Positions 33,106-46,124 of a stretch of 64,000 bases of DNA are shown piece by piece (the stretch's first letter is position 1; every line of letters begins with the position of its first letter). The notes beneath the pieces were generated by a model that was given only the letters and a program-made list of their open reading frames with translations, was not told where the DNA came from and did no database searches. The translations under genes and the position numbers were made by a program. The stretch is from Orobanche coerulescens (lineage: Eukaryota; Streptophyta; Magnoliopsida; Lamiales; Orobanchaceae), in NCBI GenBank assembly GCA_033398695.1, contig CM065801.1, positions 8,866,001 through 8,930,000 of the forward strand, given 5' to 3'.

Positions 33106-36100
33106 TTACAACACGAATAACTCGGGGTATCTCGACCTCATACTCTCCTCCGTTTCCCACGTGGCTTCCTCGGATCCATGCCTCGACCACTGCACTTTGA
33201 CCAAAGGAATGGTTTTGTGCCTGAGTTGCTTCACTCGACGCTCTAAGATCTGAATCGGCCTCTCCTCGAAGGTAATGTCGGGCCCCAACTCGATCTCTCC
33301 AAAATCAATAATATGGCTAGGGTCCGATACGTACTTCCTAAGCTGGGAAACATGAAATACGTCATGCACGTGGCTCAGGGACGGCGGCAATCCTAACCGA
33401 TACGCAAGCTCTCCAACTCTATCTAAAATCTCAAACAGCCCGATATATCTCGGACTAAGTTTACCCTTCCGACCGAAGCGGTAAACTCCCCGTGTCGGCG
33501 ACACCTTAAGCAAGACGTGATCTCCCACATCAAACTCCAACGGTCGGCGACGTGTATCGGCATAAGACATCTGCCGACTCTGGGCCGTCAGCAATCTACC
33601 ACGAATCAGGGTAACCTTCTCCCTCGTCTCAACTATCATGTCGGGCTCGGTACCGATTAGCTCAGACGTATCATCCCAACACAACGGCGATCTGCACCTC
33701 CTCCCATACAACGCTTCGAATGGTGCCATTTTGATCGAGGCATGCCAACTATTGTTGTACGTGAACTCGATCAACGGCAAGTGTGTCTCCCAATCATCCT
33801 TCCAATCTAAAGCACAGGCTCGTAACATATCCTCTAGCGTCTGTATCGTCAGCTCCCGGTGTCCGTTTGTCTCGAGGGTGGTAGGATGTACTAAGTCTCA
33901 ACTCGGTTCCCAAAGCTCTATGAACGGCTGCCAAAATGTGATATGAACCGGCCATCACGATCCGAAACAATACTCTTAGGGGTCCCATGCAATCTCACCA
34001 TTTCGCAACAAACACTCGTGCAAGCCTCTCCGGCCCCCAAGTGTCCTTAATACTTAGAAAATGAGCTGATTTGGTTAGTCGATCAACAACGACCCAAATC
34101 ATGTTCATTCCGTCCGAGTCTTAGGCATCTGGTAATGAAATCCATAGAGATATCCTCCCATTTCCACTCCGGGATAGGAAGTGGTAAATGCGATCCGTGG
34201 GTCGATGCTCGATCTTAACCTGGCGCAGTCGGACACCTCGACACAAACTCACTAACGTCTGTCTTCAAATTACTCCACCGGTAGTTGCTCCTCACATCCT
34301 TGTACATTTTACTCGTACCGGGATGTATGGAGTAAGGTGTAGCATGAGCTTCACTCAAGATTTTACATCTCGGCTCAATATCACTCGGTACACAAAGTCT
34401 GCGCGAAACCTCAAAACTCCATCATCGTGAACCACAAATCCAGGCTTTCCCTTTCCTCACATCCTCCCTCAATGGACCAAAAACGGATCGTCATCTTTGC
34501 GCCCTGATATCACCGATCGAGGGCGAAGTGATCTCTAACGCACATAATCGGCCTGAACTCTCGAACCCAAACCTCAATATTCGACGGATGAAATCTCGCT
34601 GGATCCTACTCTGCGGTGTAAGTACCTCTAACATCTGCAAAGCCATCGTTTCGGCTCAATGCATCGGCCACTACGTTGGCCTTACCGGATGGTAAAGTAT
34701 CTCGAGGTCGTAATCTTTAATTAGCTCTAACCACCTACGCGCCTCATATTCAACTCTTTACGGCTGAAGATGTACTTGAGACTCTTGTGATCCGTAAAAA
34801 TCTTACACGATGACCCATAGAGGTAATGCCTCCGGATCTTTAAGGCGAAACGACCATGACTAACTCCAAATCGTGCGTGGGATAATTTACTTCATAAGGT
34901 TTCAATTGGCGGGACGCATAAGCAATCACTCTGTCTCTCTGCATCAAAACACATCCTAGACCAAGGCCGAAGCATCACTATACACTACGAAATCCTTGTT
35001 CCCCGAGGCAATGCTAAAGCAGGTGCGGTAGTCGACGTCTTTTTAACTCGTCAAAGGCATCTGCTGTCTGCAGTCCACTCGAACTTCGAGTTTTACGGAG
35101 CAACCGAGTGAGTGGTCTAGCGATCTTAGAAGATCCTCAACGAATCTGCGGTAATAGGCGGCAAGACCCAGAAAACTCCTCACCTCCTTCACATTCTTAG
35201 GCGGCTCCCAAGCCATCACCGCCTCTATCTTCTGCGGATCTACCCGAACTCCCTCTGCTGAAATCACATGCCCGAGGAACGCGTCACTTCCTCGAGCCAA
35301 AACTCACACTTAGAGAACTTCGCGTACAACTCGGTCCTCAAAGTGTCTAATACAATCCGGAGATGTAAGGCGTGCTCCTCCAGATTCCGTGAATAGATAA
35401 GAATATCGTCGATAAAAACAACTACGAATTTGTCTAGATACTCAATGAAAACTTTGTTCATCAACCGCATGAACAACTGTGGGGCATTAGTTGGCGAAAG
35501 GCATAACCACAAACTCGTAATGGCCATATCTCGTCAGAAAGGCGGCTTTCGGAATATCGACGTCCGAATCCTCAATGGTAGTAGCCCGATCGCAAATCAA
35601 TCTTGAAAAGACTGTCGCCCCCTGGCCGATCAAACAAATCGTCAATCCTGGGCAAAGGGTATTTATTTTTGATGGTCAACTTGTTTAATTCTCGAAAATC
35701 GATGCATAAACGAAGCGACCCATCCTTCTTCTTAACAAAGAGTACAGGCGCACCCCAAGGCGATGCGCTCGGTCGAATATACCCTTTATCTAACAATTCT
35801 CCCAACTGATTCTTCAACTCTAACATCTTCGACGGTGCCATACGGTACGGTGCTCGAGAAATAGGGGCTGCATTCGGCTCAAGATCGATAGGAAACTCCA
35901 CCTCTCGCTGTGGTGGTAATCCCGGCAAGTCGTGCAGGAAAACATCGGGATACTCACCAACAAGCTGGAATTGACGACATGTCAACTCCACCATCTTCCG
36001 CCTTGAGCGTAACACCGATGGCGACACAACCTGGTTCGGAAGTTTCATCGCCTTCAAGGCGTTAATCACGCTCCCGATCTACCGCCATTACGGTAGCGAG

Positions 36101-37650
36101 TATGCTCGGTGCCATCCTCGGCCACGATCGAGATAGTACGAGTCCGATAGTTCATGATAGCATGTGACGCTCTAACCAATCGTCCCGAGGATTAAATCCT
36201 CACCCTTGAGGTCGATAACAATGAGGTTCGAGGCCGATCTCGGCTCCGATCCTCACGGGGCAATCCCTAACTTCCCGGTCCCCAACCATACGATCCCCGC
36301 TAGGCGTACCCACCACAAACGGTTCACACTCAAACAAGCAGTTAAAGCCAATACGATTCACACAATCCGAAGCAATAAAGGAGTGGGTAGCACCCGAATC
36401 AAAAAGCACAGAAACTGGATGAGTAAGGATCTGAGTGGTACCTGACGCCACCGGAATGTCCGCCTCCTCTGTGCGCCTCATCTGGTACAATCGGGGGTGG
36501 ACTGAACCCGAGCTCGAGGCTGCGCGGCGATCCGGCTGTCCCCGACCTCTACCGCGACCCGAACCCTGCGGAACCTGAATAGCTGGAGTGTTATGATCCC
36601 TCTGATCGGTAGTGGTAGTCGGAACTATAGCGGCCCTGGTGGATCTCTCACAATGAGTCACCCGATGTCCGGTCTGCCCACAAGTGTAGCAAGTAACTGG
36701 AGGAAAAGGACAATCCTTCATCAAATGCTCATATTGGTTGCAGTTAAAACAAACCACCACGAAGCAGCAGTGCAGGCCCGAGCAGTTACCACGAGATCCA
36801 CCGGCTGATGGAACGGCCTCTTCCCGGTATGGAAGCGAGCGAGACCTCGTCGACCACCCTTCCCGGTCGAGAATCCACGGTAGTCTTACGCTTCTTAACT
36901 TCGAAACCGACTCGATTAGGAACCGCCATCTCGATCGCTAGGCGCGATCACAGTATTCCTTCAAAGTGGCACACATGAGCGGTGCCATACTGCGCCTAAT
37001 ATGCGGCTTCATGCGCATATTGAAATGTAGTTTTATCGGCCTCCGATCTCACTTGATCTCTTACGAACCCCAATCTGATTGTAAGAAATGATGGCACGAG
37101 AAATAGGCACATCCGAGGTGTAGCGGTGAAGAATTCCACAATTCTACGCTCCTTGGTGGCGGCGGACAATACTCTGCTTCCATGCGGCCTTGAATTCCTC
37201 CCAAGTAGCTCGACGGTCTCAGGCTGTGGCCTCCCACCATTCCGCAGCCTTCCTTATCCGGGAGGTCTTGGGCAATATGTACCCTCTGTCTTGGGACAAG
37301 CTACGGCATCGAAGGTCTGGACAAGCGAAAGAGCCAATTCTCCCAGAGGGAGTCGGAGGATCCGAGAAACGAGGAGGTGCATCTTAGTCACCATTTGAAG
37401 CCACTTAGTAGCCTCCTCTTAGGTGTCGGGGCGGATTAAGCGTCCACCACGAGCTATCTGAGTAAGTTGGGCTACCAAGCTGAAATCTGTGATAGCCAGC
37501 GTCGGCATTATTACCCGACGGCCGAGTGAGAGGCCGAGTCCGCAGGATCGAGAAAGTGATCCTCCTTATTATCGGCACCCACCACGGCCTCGGCCGTCCC
37601 TAGCCGGTCTACCACGACCTCTCAACATACCGAAGGAAAATAAGAAAAGG
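33106..37650 (-). pseudogene. Gag-pol of chromovirus element, frameshifted
   Basis: From the 5' side (high coordinates) there is a poorly kept capsid region (about 37600-36800). Two CCHC knuckles follow near 36755-36640, the second canonical (CYTCGQTGHRVTHC). Next come an aspartic protease motif (LFDSGATHSFIA, near 36400), reverse transcriptase (36069-35264, with [10 protein letters not shown] near 35400) and an RNase H motif (YSDAS, near 34980). Integrase has SDRDGRF near 33955, and the C-terminal part (33828-33106) ends in a chromodomain. It made virus-like particles, reverse-transcribed and inserted the element, with the chromodomain guiding insertion to chromatin. The frame breaks near 36200-36070, 35550, 35260, 34960-34000 and 33890, mostly by single bases. 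Confidence 0.88.
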
Positions 37651-37866
37651 ACAAGATCGGAAAGATTCACAATTCACAAAGTTGGTAACACAAGTCACGA
37701 TTCCGAGCAGTAGCAAGAAAATGAATTACGAGAGATATAAGAGTTCGAGGAGACTTACATACGGGTCGCACGAAAAGACGGTAGCATGATGATATTAGGA
37801 TCAACGGCCGACTCTAATGGCCTTGGTGAGACCCAAAATTCACCAGACCTAGGTATTCAAAACCTA

Positions 37867-37880
37867 AGCTCCGATACCAT
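37867..37880 (-). other. Primer binding site of the chromovirus element
   Basis: On the minus strand, tggtatcggagctt follows the 5' LTR end after a three-base spacer. It is the same initiator-Met type as in the element at 20078. Confidence 0.85.
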
Positions 37881-37883
37881 AAA

Positions 37884-39969
37884 TGTAACACCCCGATTCA
37901 CAATCAGGACATTACACGCCGTAGAACCCTCGTGAGGTCTACCGAGCTAACACATGACATATAAACCACAATGTAGTCCCGAATAATGCACTCAAAAGTA
38001 AATAAGGCCGTGGCCTCGGCAAAACATTTTTAACGTAATACATGAACAGAGGTTAAATACCAATTTATTGCCCACGCAGGGGACTTAAACCAAGTTTTAA
38101 AATGGACAGTCTAACTTCAATACTCGACCATGCAATGACAAAACATAAAAATGTAGACTCGAGCCACATCATCAAGCCAGCCCATTCTTTGCGTGCGTGT
38201 CCCGTGCCTGCTCCTCAGCCCTCCCGGTACCTGAAATGCATAAGACGCATTTCCCCCATTTAAGGGGTTAGCATTCGAATGGCTAGTGCAAGTACACAAT
38301 TACACAACATTATATACAAAAACGGTTTTACTCATTCATCTCAATCAGAAATCATTTGCCATAAATATTCCGGAATACTACGTTGACAATCAAACCGGTT
38401 TCCAATCATCACGATATCACAAAATCATAACTGGTATCCCGTGGCCGTACCCCTTAGTATCGACCCCCAGACATCCCGTCGAACGCTCCGGGTGGGATAC
38501 CACTTCCGCGGCCGTACCCCTTAGTATCGACCCCCAGACATCCCGTCGGACACTCCGGGTGGAAGTTCAATCACACACGCACCCAAGTCCACTTCCGCGG
38601 CCGTACCCCTTAGTATCGACCCCCAGATATCCCGTCGGACACTCCGGGTGGAAGGAACACAACTCACGCACCCGAAAACCACAATTCATCATTCATTTCG
38701 AGAATCACAATGTACATAACGAAATGTAATACATGTACTTGCCTTGAACACGATGAAACAAGGGAAACAACGAAGGAATAGGTTTTGGTCCGAACAATCC
38801 TCCCAATCCGCTCCTAACACAACAACGGTATACAACAAGTCTCAATAATGCGGAAAGGTAAGAATTAATCCTAATTCTACCCGTTGGGACAATTCATCGG
38901 ACACCAAGAGTGCATAAGGAAATGAAATCGGTCAATGGTATAACAACGGGATTTCATCCCAATCAAAAACAAGAAAACCATGGGTCGCGTGAATACTATC
39001 AAAATCTAATAACAACATCGGTTAATTCGAATTAAAACACAAGATCACCACCAAACCCTCCCCAAAATCATACTAGGGTTGAAGGAGTTCTTACCTCTTG
39101 AAGATTCAAGCCCTATAATCCGAAGAACACGTGCTAGATCCACAATCCGAGCTACACGATCGAAGGAGGATGAAGAAAATAAAACACTCAAATGATTTGT
39201 GAAGGAAAAACCCTCCCTCAAGCTCTCTCTCTCGGTTGTAGGTGAATAAAAGGGAAAGAAATGAGCTGAAATGCTCAAAAAACGAATTTATAGGGGTTGA
39301 CTCGTCTGACAGACTCGACCGTGTATGCTGACACCACGGTCGCGCCTTGCGGTGGCGGCGAGGACTCGGCCGTGTCTGCTAGACACGGTCGCGGCGCGGA
39401 GGGCCTTCCGATAGTGACCCGTCCGCGGCGACTCGGCATGACTCGGCCGTGTCTGGAACACGGTCGGGCGTCTGGCGATCGGTTACGGCTTATCGGAAGA
39501 GTTCGACTCGGCCATGCCCGGGCGACACGGTCGGGTCTGAGGCGAGACTTGGCATTTCGGACGAGTGCGGCACGGGCCGTGTCGGACGACACGGCCGAGT
39601 TCGGTCGCGATGATCGGCGATAAGCGAAAAAATGAGCGGGTGAGCTAAAGCGACCATAACTCTCGTCCGGACTCCGATTGACTCACCGTTTGAACCATTG
39701 GAAAGCTAATTCGATGCTCTATAATATTGCAAAGATTTAGAATTTTTGGAGTTACCAAAAATTAATGGTGATCTAACAAAGTCGAACTCATAAGAGGAAA
39801 GTTGAAACAATGAACAGTAATGATACACAACTCGAAGTTTTTCCGAACGGTGAACACGGTGAATGAACATGATTGATGAATGATTATAATTGAGTGAAAA
39901 TACACTGAGTGAAAATTACAGACTGATAATTACTGAATGAAAATGAATGAACTACAACCGGGTATTACA
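37884..39969 (-). repeat. 5' LTR of the chromovirus element
   Basis: Plus-strand borders are tgtaacaccc and gggtattaca. It contains the hairpin array (39610-39309), TATA CTATAAATTC (39293-39284), minisatellite (38656-38440) and double hairpin (about 38288-38250). Compared with the 3' LTR, differences are concentrated in the hairpin array. Confidence 0.92.
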
Positions 39970-41601
39970 GTTAGTACTTGGAATACCGGCACAAACAACT
40001 GGAATGATGGGTGTAGCGTCTATAACAGGGCTTTAAAGGGCCTTACCAATACCTGTACTAAATAGAAGGCTTTATAACTTATATTCACCATAAAATTTTT
40101 GTAGTTTGAAAAGGTATTGTAATTTTTTTTTTACCCATCAAGACAATTTATTAGATATTTATAAGGAGTTTTGGAAACATTTGTTTTTTATTTAAAACAA
40201 CTTTGGCAAACAACAATTGGAGTGGTTACAAATATCAGTTTATTTCAATTAAGCATTGCACATTTTATTCTAACTTGATTATAAACAACATTTAAAAAAC
40301 ACTTTCGGTACATAGTTTTGTAGTATGAGTGTTAATGTTTCAAAGTGTTAATGTTAGAGGAATCGGCATATGGTTGTTTTATCGCGATCTGTTAACGATA
40401 TTTATTTTAATGATAGATCTGGGATATAAAGATTTCTGAGATGGAATATAATGATATTGTTTAATAATTGGAAAACTATAATGAAAGCAAATACTAATAG
40501 CATTTGTATTCTTACTTGTTCAAACGGAATACAAATCTTTTAATAGTTGGAATAGTTGGAAACAAACAAATGAAGCCAAAAACTTGGCATACCAACTATT
40601 TTTATTTAACAAAATTACTAAACGGATAAAACCATTCCATTTGATATTCATCGTGGTGCATCCAATATTCTAATCGATTCATCATCGGTAACTGCAAACT
40701 TTCTTGCCTTCTTTTTTTCACGTGCACAGCCATCCTCAACAGCGTTTGGGTCATCATCCTCAATAGTTGTTAGTTCGGCATCAGAGTCTTCAAATCCCAA
40801 GCTGAATTGATGTCAAAATAAATGGTATGTTAATGCAAAATTTCATTTATTAATTGGATTGTAAAACGGATAATTGTAAGCCAACATTTTGTCATTTTTA
40901 CCCTCAACAGATTTAGCTGGGGTAGCGACAGTTGGGTACTTTACCAATCTCTTCAGTGGTGAGCTTTTTTTGGGTGAGACGGCAGCAGGTGTGCTTGAAC
41001 CGGCACCCTCATCCACTGTTTGGGTTAGATGGACCTTCCAACATGTGAAGCTCTCAAACGTCCCATGCTCATAATAACTGTTGGATCTCAGCTCAAACAT
41101 GTGTGTTGTACCAATGAGATTTGATATCATTCGAGGTACATTCGGGGATGTTCCTCAGAAACCTGCAACATATAGTAAGTAGATGACATGACACATATTT
41201 ACTTTAAGCAATATAAATGTACCTCATCACCCGATTCTATTATTGACTCAGCTGAGCACCCAACCAACTCTGTCGAACTCTCATCAAACAACACAACAAT
41301 GACGGACTCTGTTTCGTCTGACACATCAAGCTCAAGCCTATACCTGAGAGGGTTCCAATGCACATGTTAGGTAAGATATATTCGACATTTAATATTATTT
41401 GTAATTGGGTGTCGTACAAAGCGATGTTACCTCAAGACTGGGTAGGAAATGGGTTTGTCACATGAATCACACCAAAACTTCCCTTCTTTACGGGTAGCAC
41501 CTTTCCTACATTTGTTGTCACCGCACGAAGGGTAGTTCCAACCCTTTCTAGTCCTAACACCATCAATCCTAACTATGCAGTTGTAGGTCAAAGGCTGCAT
41601 A

Positions 41602-44388
41602 TGTAATATCCGCAATTTCGAATTTCGGTAATTTTCTTTTTTCGGAGGAAGTTCATTTTGACAACTCTATCATGACCGTTTCGTCATTCCGAGAATGATT
41701 AATTCTGCACTTTTTGTCATCCGAGTTCGTTTCAGTGTCGTTTTGTTGAGTTCCGTGTCCTTAATCGACTTTTTCACGTGGGAGTTCGACTTTGTAAAGT
41801 CACCATTAATTTTTGGTAACTCCAAAAATTCTAAATCTTTGCAATATTATAGAGCATCGAGTTAGCTTTCCAATGGTTCAAACGGTGAGTCAATCGGAGT
41901 CCGGACGAGAGAGTTATGGTCGTTTTAGCTCACCCGCTCGTTATTGGCGATCACGCCGGCCGAACTTCGGCCGTGTCGTCCGACACGGCCCGTGCGTACT
42001 CGTCGTCCGGAAATGCCGGAGTCTCTGCCTCAGGACCCGACCGTGTCGTCCGACACGGCCGTGCCGAACTCTTCCGGATAAGCGAGCCGTGCTGACACGC
42101 CCGGCCGTGTTCCGAGACACGGTCGAGTCATGCCGAAGTCGTCGGACGGGTCACTATCGGAAGGCCCTCCGCGCCGCGACCGTGTCAAGGAGGACACGGT
42201 CGAGTCCCTGTCGGCCAGCTGTGCGATACGACCGTGCCGATCGGCACGGGCCGTGTCCGGCAGGCAGTCAACCCCTATAAAAGGGCCTGCAGACGTTTTT
42301 CTTGCCATTTTTCACCTTCTTCTTCTCCTCTTCCGCAGCTGGGCGTGTTCTAAGCTTGAAGCCATGTTGTTTAACAACATATCCATGAAGTTTGGAGGTT
42401 CATATCGTCAATCATCCGTCTATAACATCCTCAGATCTACCGAGATCAATTGATTTCCTAGAAATCTAGTTTTGGGGAATTTGGGGGTTTGGTTGTTTTC
42501 GTCCGATTAATCCGATTTAACTTAGGATTTTGATGGATTGATGATAATTTAGATATATTATATCATTTTCTTTATTATTCCATGGTTGGATCGTATCGAT
42601 TCGTCAATTTGGTCGAGTTCTTGATCGATGCCTTGAAGGTGTCCTAAAATGTCATAGAGGGTTTTCGGCGTTCTACGATTATTCTTCCTCGTATGATCGA
42701 TGATTTATTGATTATATGTCGTTAGGGTCGAATTCTTGCGAAGAAATCAGTGGAACCCTTAGTTCGTCGTTTTCTTCAAGCTTTTCGATCGTGGCGTATT
42801 CTTTGTCTTCAGGAGAATTGTAGGTGTTCGAGGTGTCCCGAGCCGTGTTCGTAGGAGTGTCCGGTGTCGATTATCGAGGCAAGTATCTTGCCCATACATT
42901 ATGTGTTTTGTGGATATTACGGTTGTTAATCGTCGATATGTGCTAAATAAATATTAATAACCATTTTTCAAAAGAATCGGAATATTTATCATCATGGTTT
43001 TTGTAAAGGTGTCCCGTGTGTGTTGGGAATTAATGTGCTTAGATGAATATGTGAGTTTATGTGATATTAGTTGTGTCGTTCGGTCTTTGTTGAAATCTTG
43101 TGCTTCCTTGTGAATCGTATCATTACTTGGTCGTGAGTATATGTTGGATGAATCGCCATTCTAGTAAGGTACCTCGACTATATATATCTTGTGATTGACC
43201 TTCGAGGCTTGTGGTTTGCAATCGTGATTTTGGAACGTGTGTTGTTGTTCTTCCACAGGGATGGCGTGTGGCCTCTGGGGCGATACTAATGGGTACGGCC
43301 ACGGAAGTGAACTTGGGTGCGTGTGTTGATGTTCTTCCACAGGGACGGTTCGACGGGACCTGCGGGGCCAATACTTGTGGTACGGCCGCGGAAGTGGTTT
43401 CCCACCTTGGGACGGTCCGACGGGCCTGCGGGGCCGATACTTGTGGGTACGGCCACGGGTTACCAAGTGTGGTTTTACGTGATATTGATGTTGATGTTTT
43501 GATGATTAATTGTGATATTGTCCGGAGTATCACAATGCTTTGCGCTCGGGGTCGAGAGACATTATATATCGAGTTTTGGTGCTAGACTAGAATGGCATAG
43601 GAATAATGTGTTATGTGTAATGTGTCCTTGTAAGTGAATTGAATTGGATGATCGGGTCGTGGACCCTGTGTTTTGTAACCGGAATGGTTGGGTCGTGGAC
43701 CCCGTGTTTTGTTAAACGGATTTGCATTTTGGAAAATGAACTTTGGGGCTGTGACCCTAAATGATTTTCGAGGAATTTAAGAACTTTTCAATTTCTAATG
43801 TTTTTAAAACTCCCGAGATTTGGAAATGTTTTCAAAGTGCTTACTTACTTCGTTCTACTTTCAAGACTTGAACTATTTTTAACTAAATATACCTCGGGAA
43901 GTCTTTCGTTGTATTCTCGGAACGTGTTGTGTATGGCTCGTATTTGCACTTTATACTTGCACTAGCGAAACAGTGGAGTTTTGCTAACCCCCGAGTAATC
44001 GGGGGGTGGATATCTGTATTGTGTCCAGGTACATGCAGGTTTTCGGGAGCAAGACACAGGATCGGCACGAGGGATGATGAAAGACGAATGATACTAATCA
44101 CACGAAGGCCAGTTTTGGGTTCAGTTAGTCGGAGTCCATTGTATTGCCTTTTCCGCTGTCTTATTGTTCGTTGTTGCAAGTATTTTACCCTTGTGTGGGT
44201 ATGAGTCTGGATGAGTTTATGTATTTTGATTTGTAAGTCAGTGGCGAAAGACCAAATCGGTCTATTGGTCCGTTATTTTGATTCGTCGGTATGTAATGTA
44301 ATGTGTTGTTTTGATGTCTAGCCTGGTGGATCCTCACGGAGAGGGTCTGCGGCGTGTAATATTCCCGGTTTGATCTGGGGGTGTTACA
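41602..44388 (+). mobile_element. Solo LTR in an RPA intron
   Basis: It starts tgtaatatcc and ends gggggtgttaca, flanked by gcata (41597-41601 and 44389-44393). It is inserted next to the 3' splice site of the RPA intron. It carries the hairpin array (41963-42262), TATA box ctataaaagg (42275-42284), gaggcaagtatcttgcc (42873), a minisatellite (43248-43462) and the double hairpin (43968-44007). Confidence 0.93.
43248..43462. repeat. Three-copy minisatellite in solo LTR
   Basis: The units share 'ttccacagggac' or 'cccaccttgggacgg', then 'ggcctgcggggc' and 'tacggcc(a/g)cgg'. They are related to, but clearly different from, the units at 22549. Confidence 0.85.
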
Positions 44389-45846
44389 GCATAAACAGAT
44401 GATTTATAGGTTGACTGAATCTGGCTATCAGTACACCATGTAAAATGCGTAAATCGTAACTTACATTGTTCTTCCGGTTGCGAGCCCAAAGTAGCAGGTT
44501 CTCCAATGTCCCATCATTTGGTACAGAAATGTCAACGGGCAAAGCAACCTTATTCATTTCCATATGACTGAGGGACATAACCATGTCTGATGTTAGCACA
44601 ACGCAAGTGTGGAGCAACCCAGGTATAAAACATATGATAAAAGCTGATTACCTCATATCAGATTTAAGAGCTTTGAGTGCAGGGATTTCAGGATCATCAA
44701 AAATTAATGTCGAGGAGCTACTCGACAGATAAAGCTTGTCTGGCAGATTAAAAATAAAGATAATGTGTTATTTCGATACTTTATTTTATGGATGACATTT
44801 GTTAATAATGCTTAGCTTACGTACTGTTGTAATCTTTGACATTTAGTGATGTGAGGACAATCGGGCACATGCCAGCATGCTTTGTCTTTTTCTCTATAAG
44901 TACGTCTCCCAAGCTTCCCCATAGTGTCACTCGAACTGATTGCCCGCTGTGTGCAAAAATTACAACTTGGTTTGCGTTCCATGGCATAGGCTAAACAATA
45001 CACGTAATAAATAATATGTACGAATAAATATTTCTTGCAACGTACTAACCTTTGATTTGCTAGATAAAAATCAAGTGTTCGAGCCTGTTTTCTGCTGAGT
45101 TGTCCTACCCACATTCGTCACGTAACCGGCTACATCTGTAAGGTAATGATCTACATAATGCATACCAATAATAACCAAAGGCATCGAAAGTATTGTTAAA
45201 AAAAAACTTACCAACCAAGTACTTGTTATCTGTAATTTCGAGGTTTGCCAAATCTTGAAGCTCAAAAGGGTACCTCTCAAAACCTCCATCCTTAACAGTA
45301 AATTTCTTTGCCGTTGTTGTCCCGTCAAATTCGAGCATGAAGGGATCCCTTTGCATAATCCGGTACTCATCCTTATTGGGCTTGACCACAAAATCTTTAA
45401 TAGAATATGTCAACCCTTCTTTCAACTTGACAAAATTATGAGCTATGTGGTTCCTTGCAGTACAGTGGATTGAACTACCCTGCGAAACAGTCGAACAACA
45501 TTAGAACTAAAGCTATATATCAAATACTGAGTTCTGCAAAACAATCAAACAATATTTGAACCAAAATGTTATTTATCAAATACTAAGTTTAATTATGTTT
45601 TACTTTGGAATCAGACACTACAAAGTCTGTGCTGAGATAGCGTCCGGTCACTGCATTGACATCCCACATTCTGCAAACCATCACCACGATTGTCCCAGTC
45701 ACACCGACATCAAGATCATCCAGAAATAAGAGGCGGTTTGTTGCTGCAGACTGCTTGGACATGTTGAAGTGGAATGCAGTAATTATGATGGAAGGTTAAG
45801 GAGTGGTGGAAGATTAAGCAAAGCATCTCTAATTTATAGATGCCCG

Positions 45847-46034
45847 ATTCTTAATTGTTGGAATTACTACATGATGATTGATATTCTTCTTCCATGTAAC
45901 ATCTACAATCAATTAGTACATCAGGCCCCGTCCCCTTGAAACCCAATTCTTAATTGTTGTAATTAGTACATGATGATTGATATTCTTCTTTCATGTAACA
46001 TCTATAATCAATTAGTGCCTCAGGCCCCATCAAA
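45847..46034. repeat. Two-copy tandem repeat, period 99 bp
   Basis: The units start attcttaattgttg at 45847 and 45946 and share 'tacatgatgattgatattct' and 'ccatgtaacatct' or 'tcatgtaacatct'. They lie about 85 bases upstream of the RPA start codon. Confidence 0.85.
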
Positions 46035-46124
46035 ATTAATCTTTGAAATAAACTGCTCGTGGCAAATCTCTTCTTGGATATTAATTTTCTGGAAATACTC
46101 AAATATTCTCTTTCAGAGTTGGAA

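Larger units (their letters stand above)
30988..39969 (-). mobile_element. Ty3/gypsy chromovirus LTR retrotransposon
   Basis: It is flanked by gttag (30983-30987 and 39970-39974). The LTRs are 30988-33071 (3') and 37884-39969 (5'), both on the minus strand. A primer site adjoins the 5' LTR and a polypurine tract the 3' LTR. The gag-pol region follows the Ty3/gypsy order, ending with a chromodomain, as in Tekay/Del-like plant chromoviruses. The LTRs differ at few places by eye apart from the GC-rich hairpin array. The coding part has many frameshifts, so this copy is not autonomous as sequenced. Confidence 0.93.
9507..45762 (-). mobile_element. Autonomous-type Helitron body, disrupted by LTR insertions
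   Basis: On the minus strand an RPA70-like gene (45762 to 40648) is followed by a spacer and then a Rep/PIF1-helicase gene (16435 to 9507). Plant Helitrons are known to encode both proteins. The Helitron pieces join seamlessly once the LTR insertions and one copy of each 5-bp duplication (tgtat, ttaaa, gttag, gcata) are removed. The original body between these limits was about 12 kb. Neither the 5' 'TC' end nor the 3' hairpin with a CTRR end could be placed, so the outer borders are unknown and this interval is a minimum. That the two genes form one element is an inference from orientation, order and shared 3' flanks. Confidence 0.65.
40648..45762 (-). pseudogene. Helitron-associated RPA70-like gene, LTR in an intron
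   Basis: This is a single-stranded-DNA-binding protein of the RPA large-subunit type, commonly carried by plant Helitrons and presumed to protect the transposition intermediate. Exon 1 (45762-45604) encodes an N-terminal OB fold. Exon 2 (45479-45212) follows in phase, and later exons cover an OB fold near 44945-44820 (VRVTLWGSLGDVLIEKK) and 44740-44656. After the solo LTR comes the C-terminal zinc OB fold (C-x4-C-x12-C-x2-C in YPSCGDNKC…WCDSC, 41594-41427) and an acidic/basic tail ending at TGA 40650-40648. A frameshift at the end of exon 3 (near 45080) puts a TGA in frame. A host RPA paralogue is an alternative, but context favours the Helitron. Confidence 0.85.

Noticed and set aside
33638..33946. 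Plus-strand open frames opposite the integrase region
   Set aside because: They are shadows of the minus-strand pol, with no independent support.
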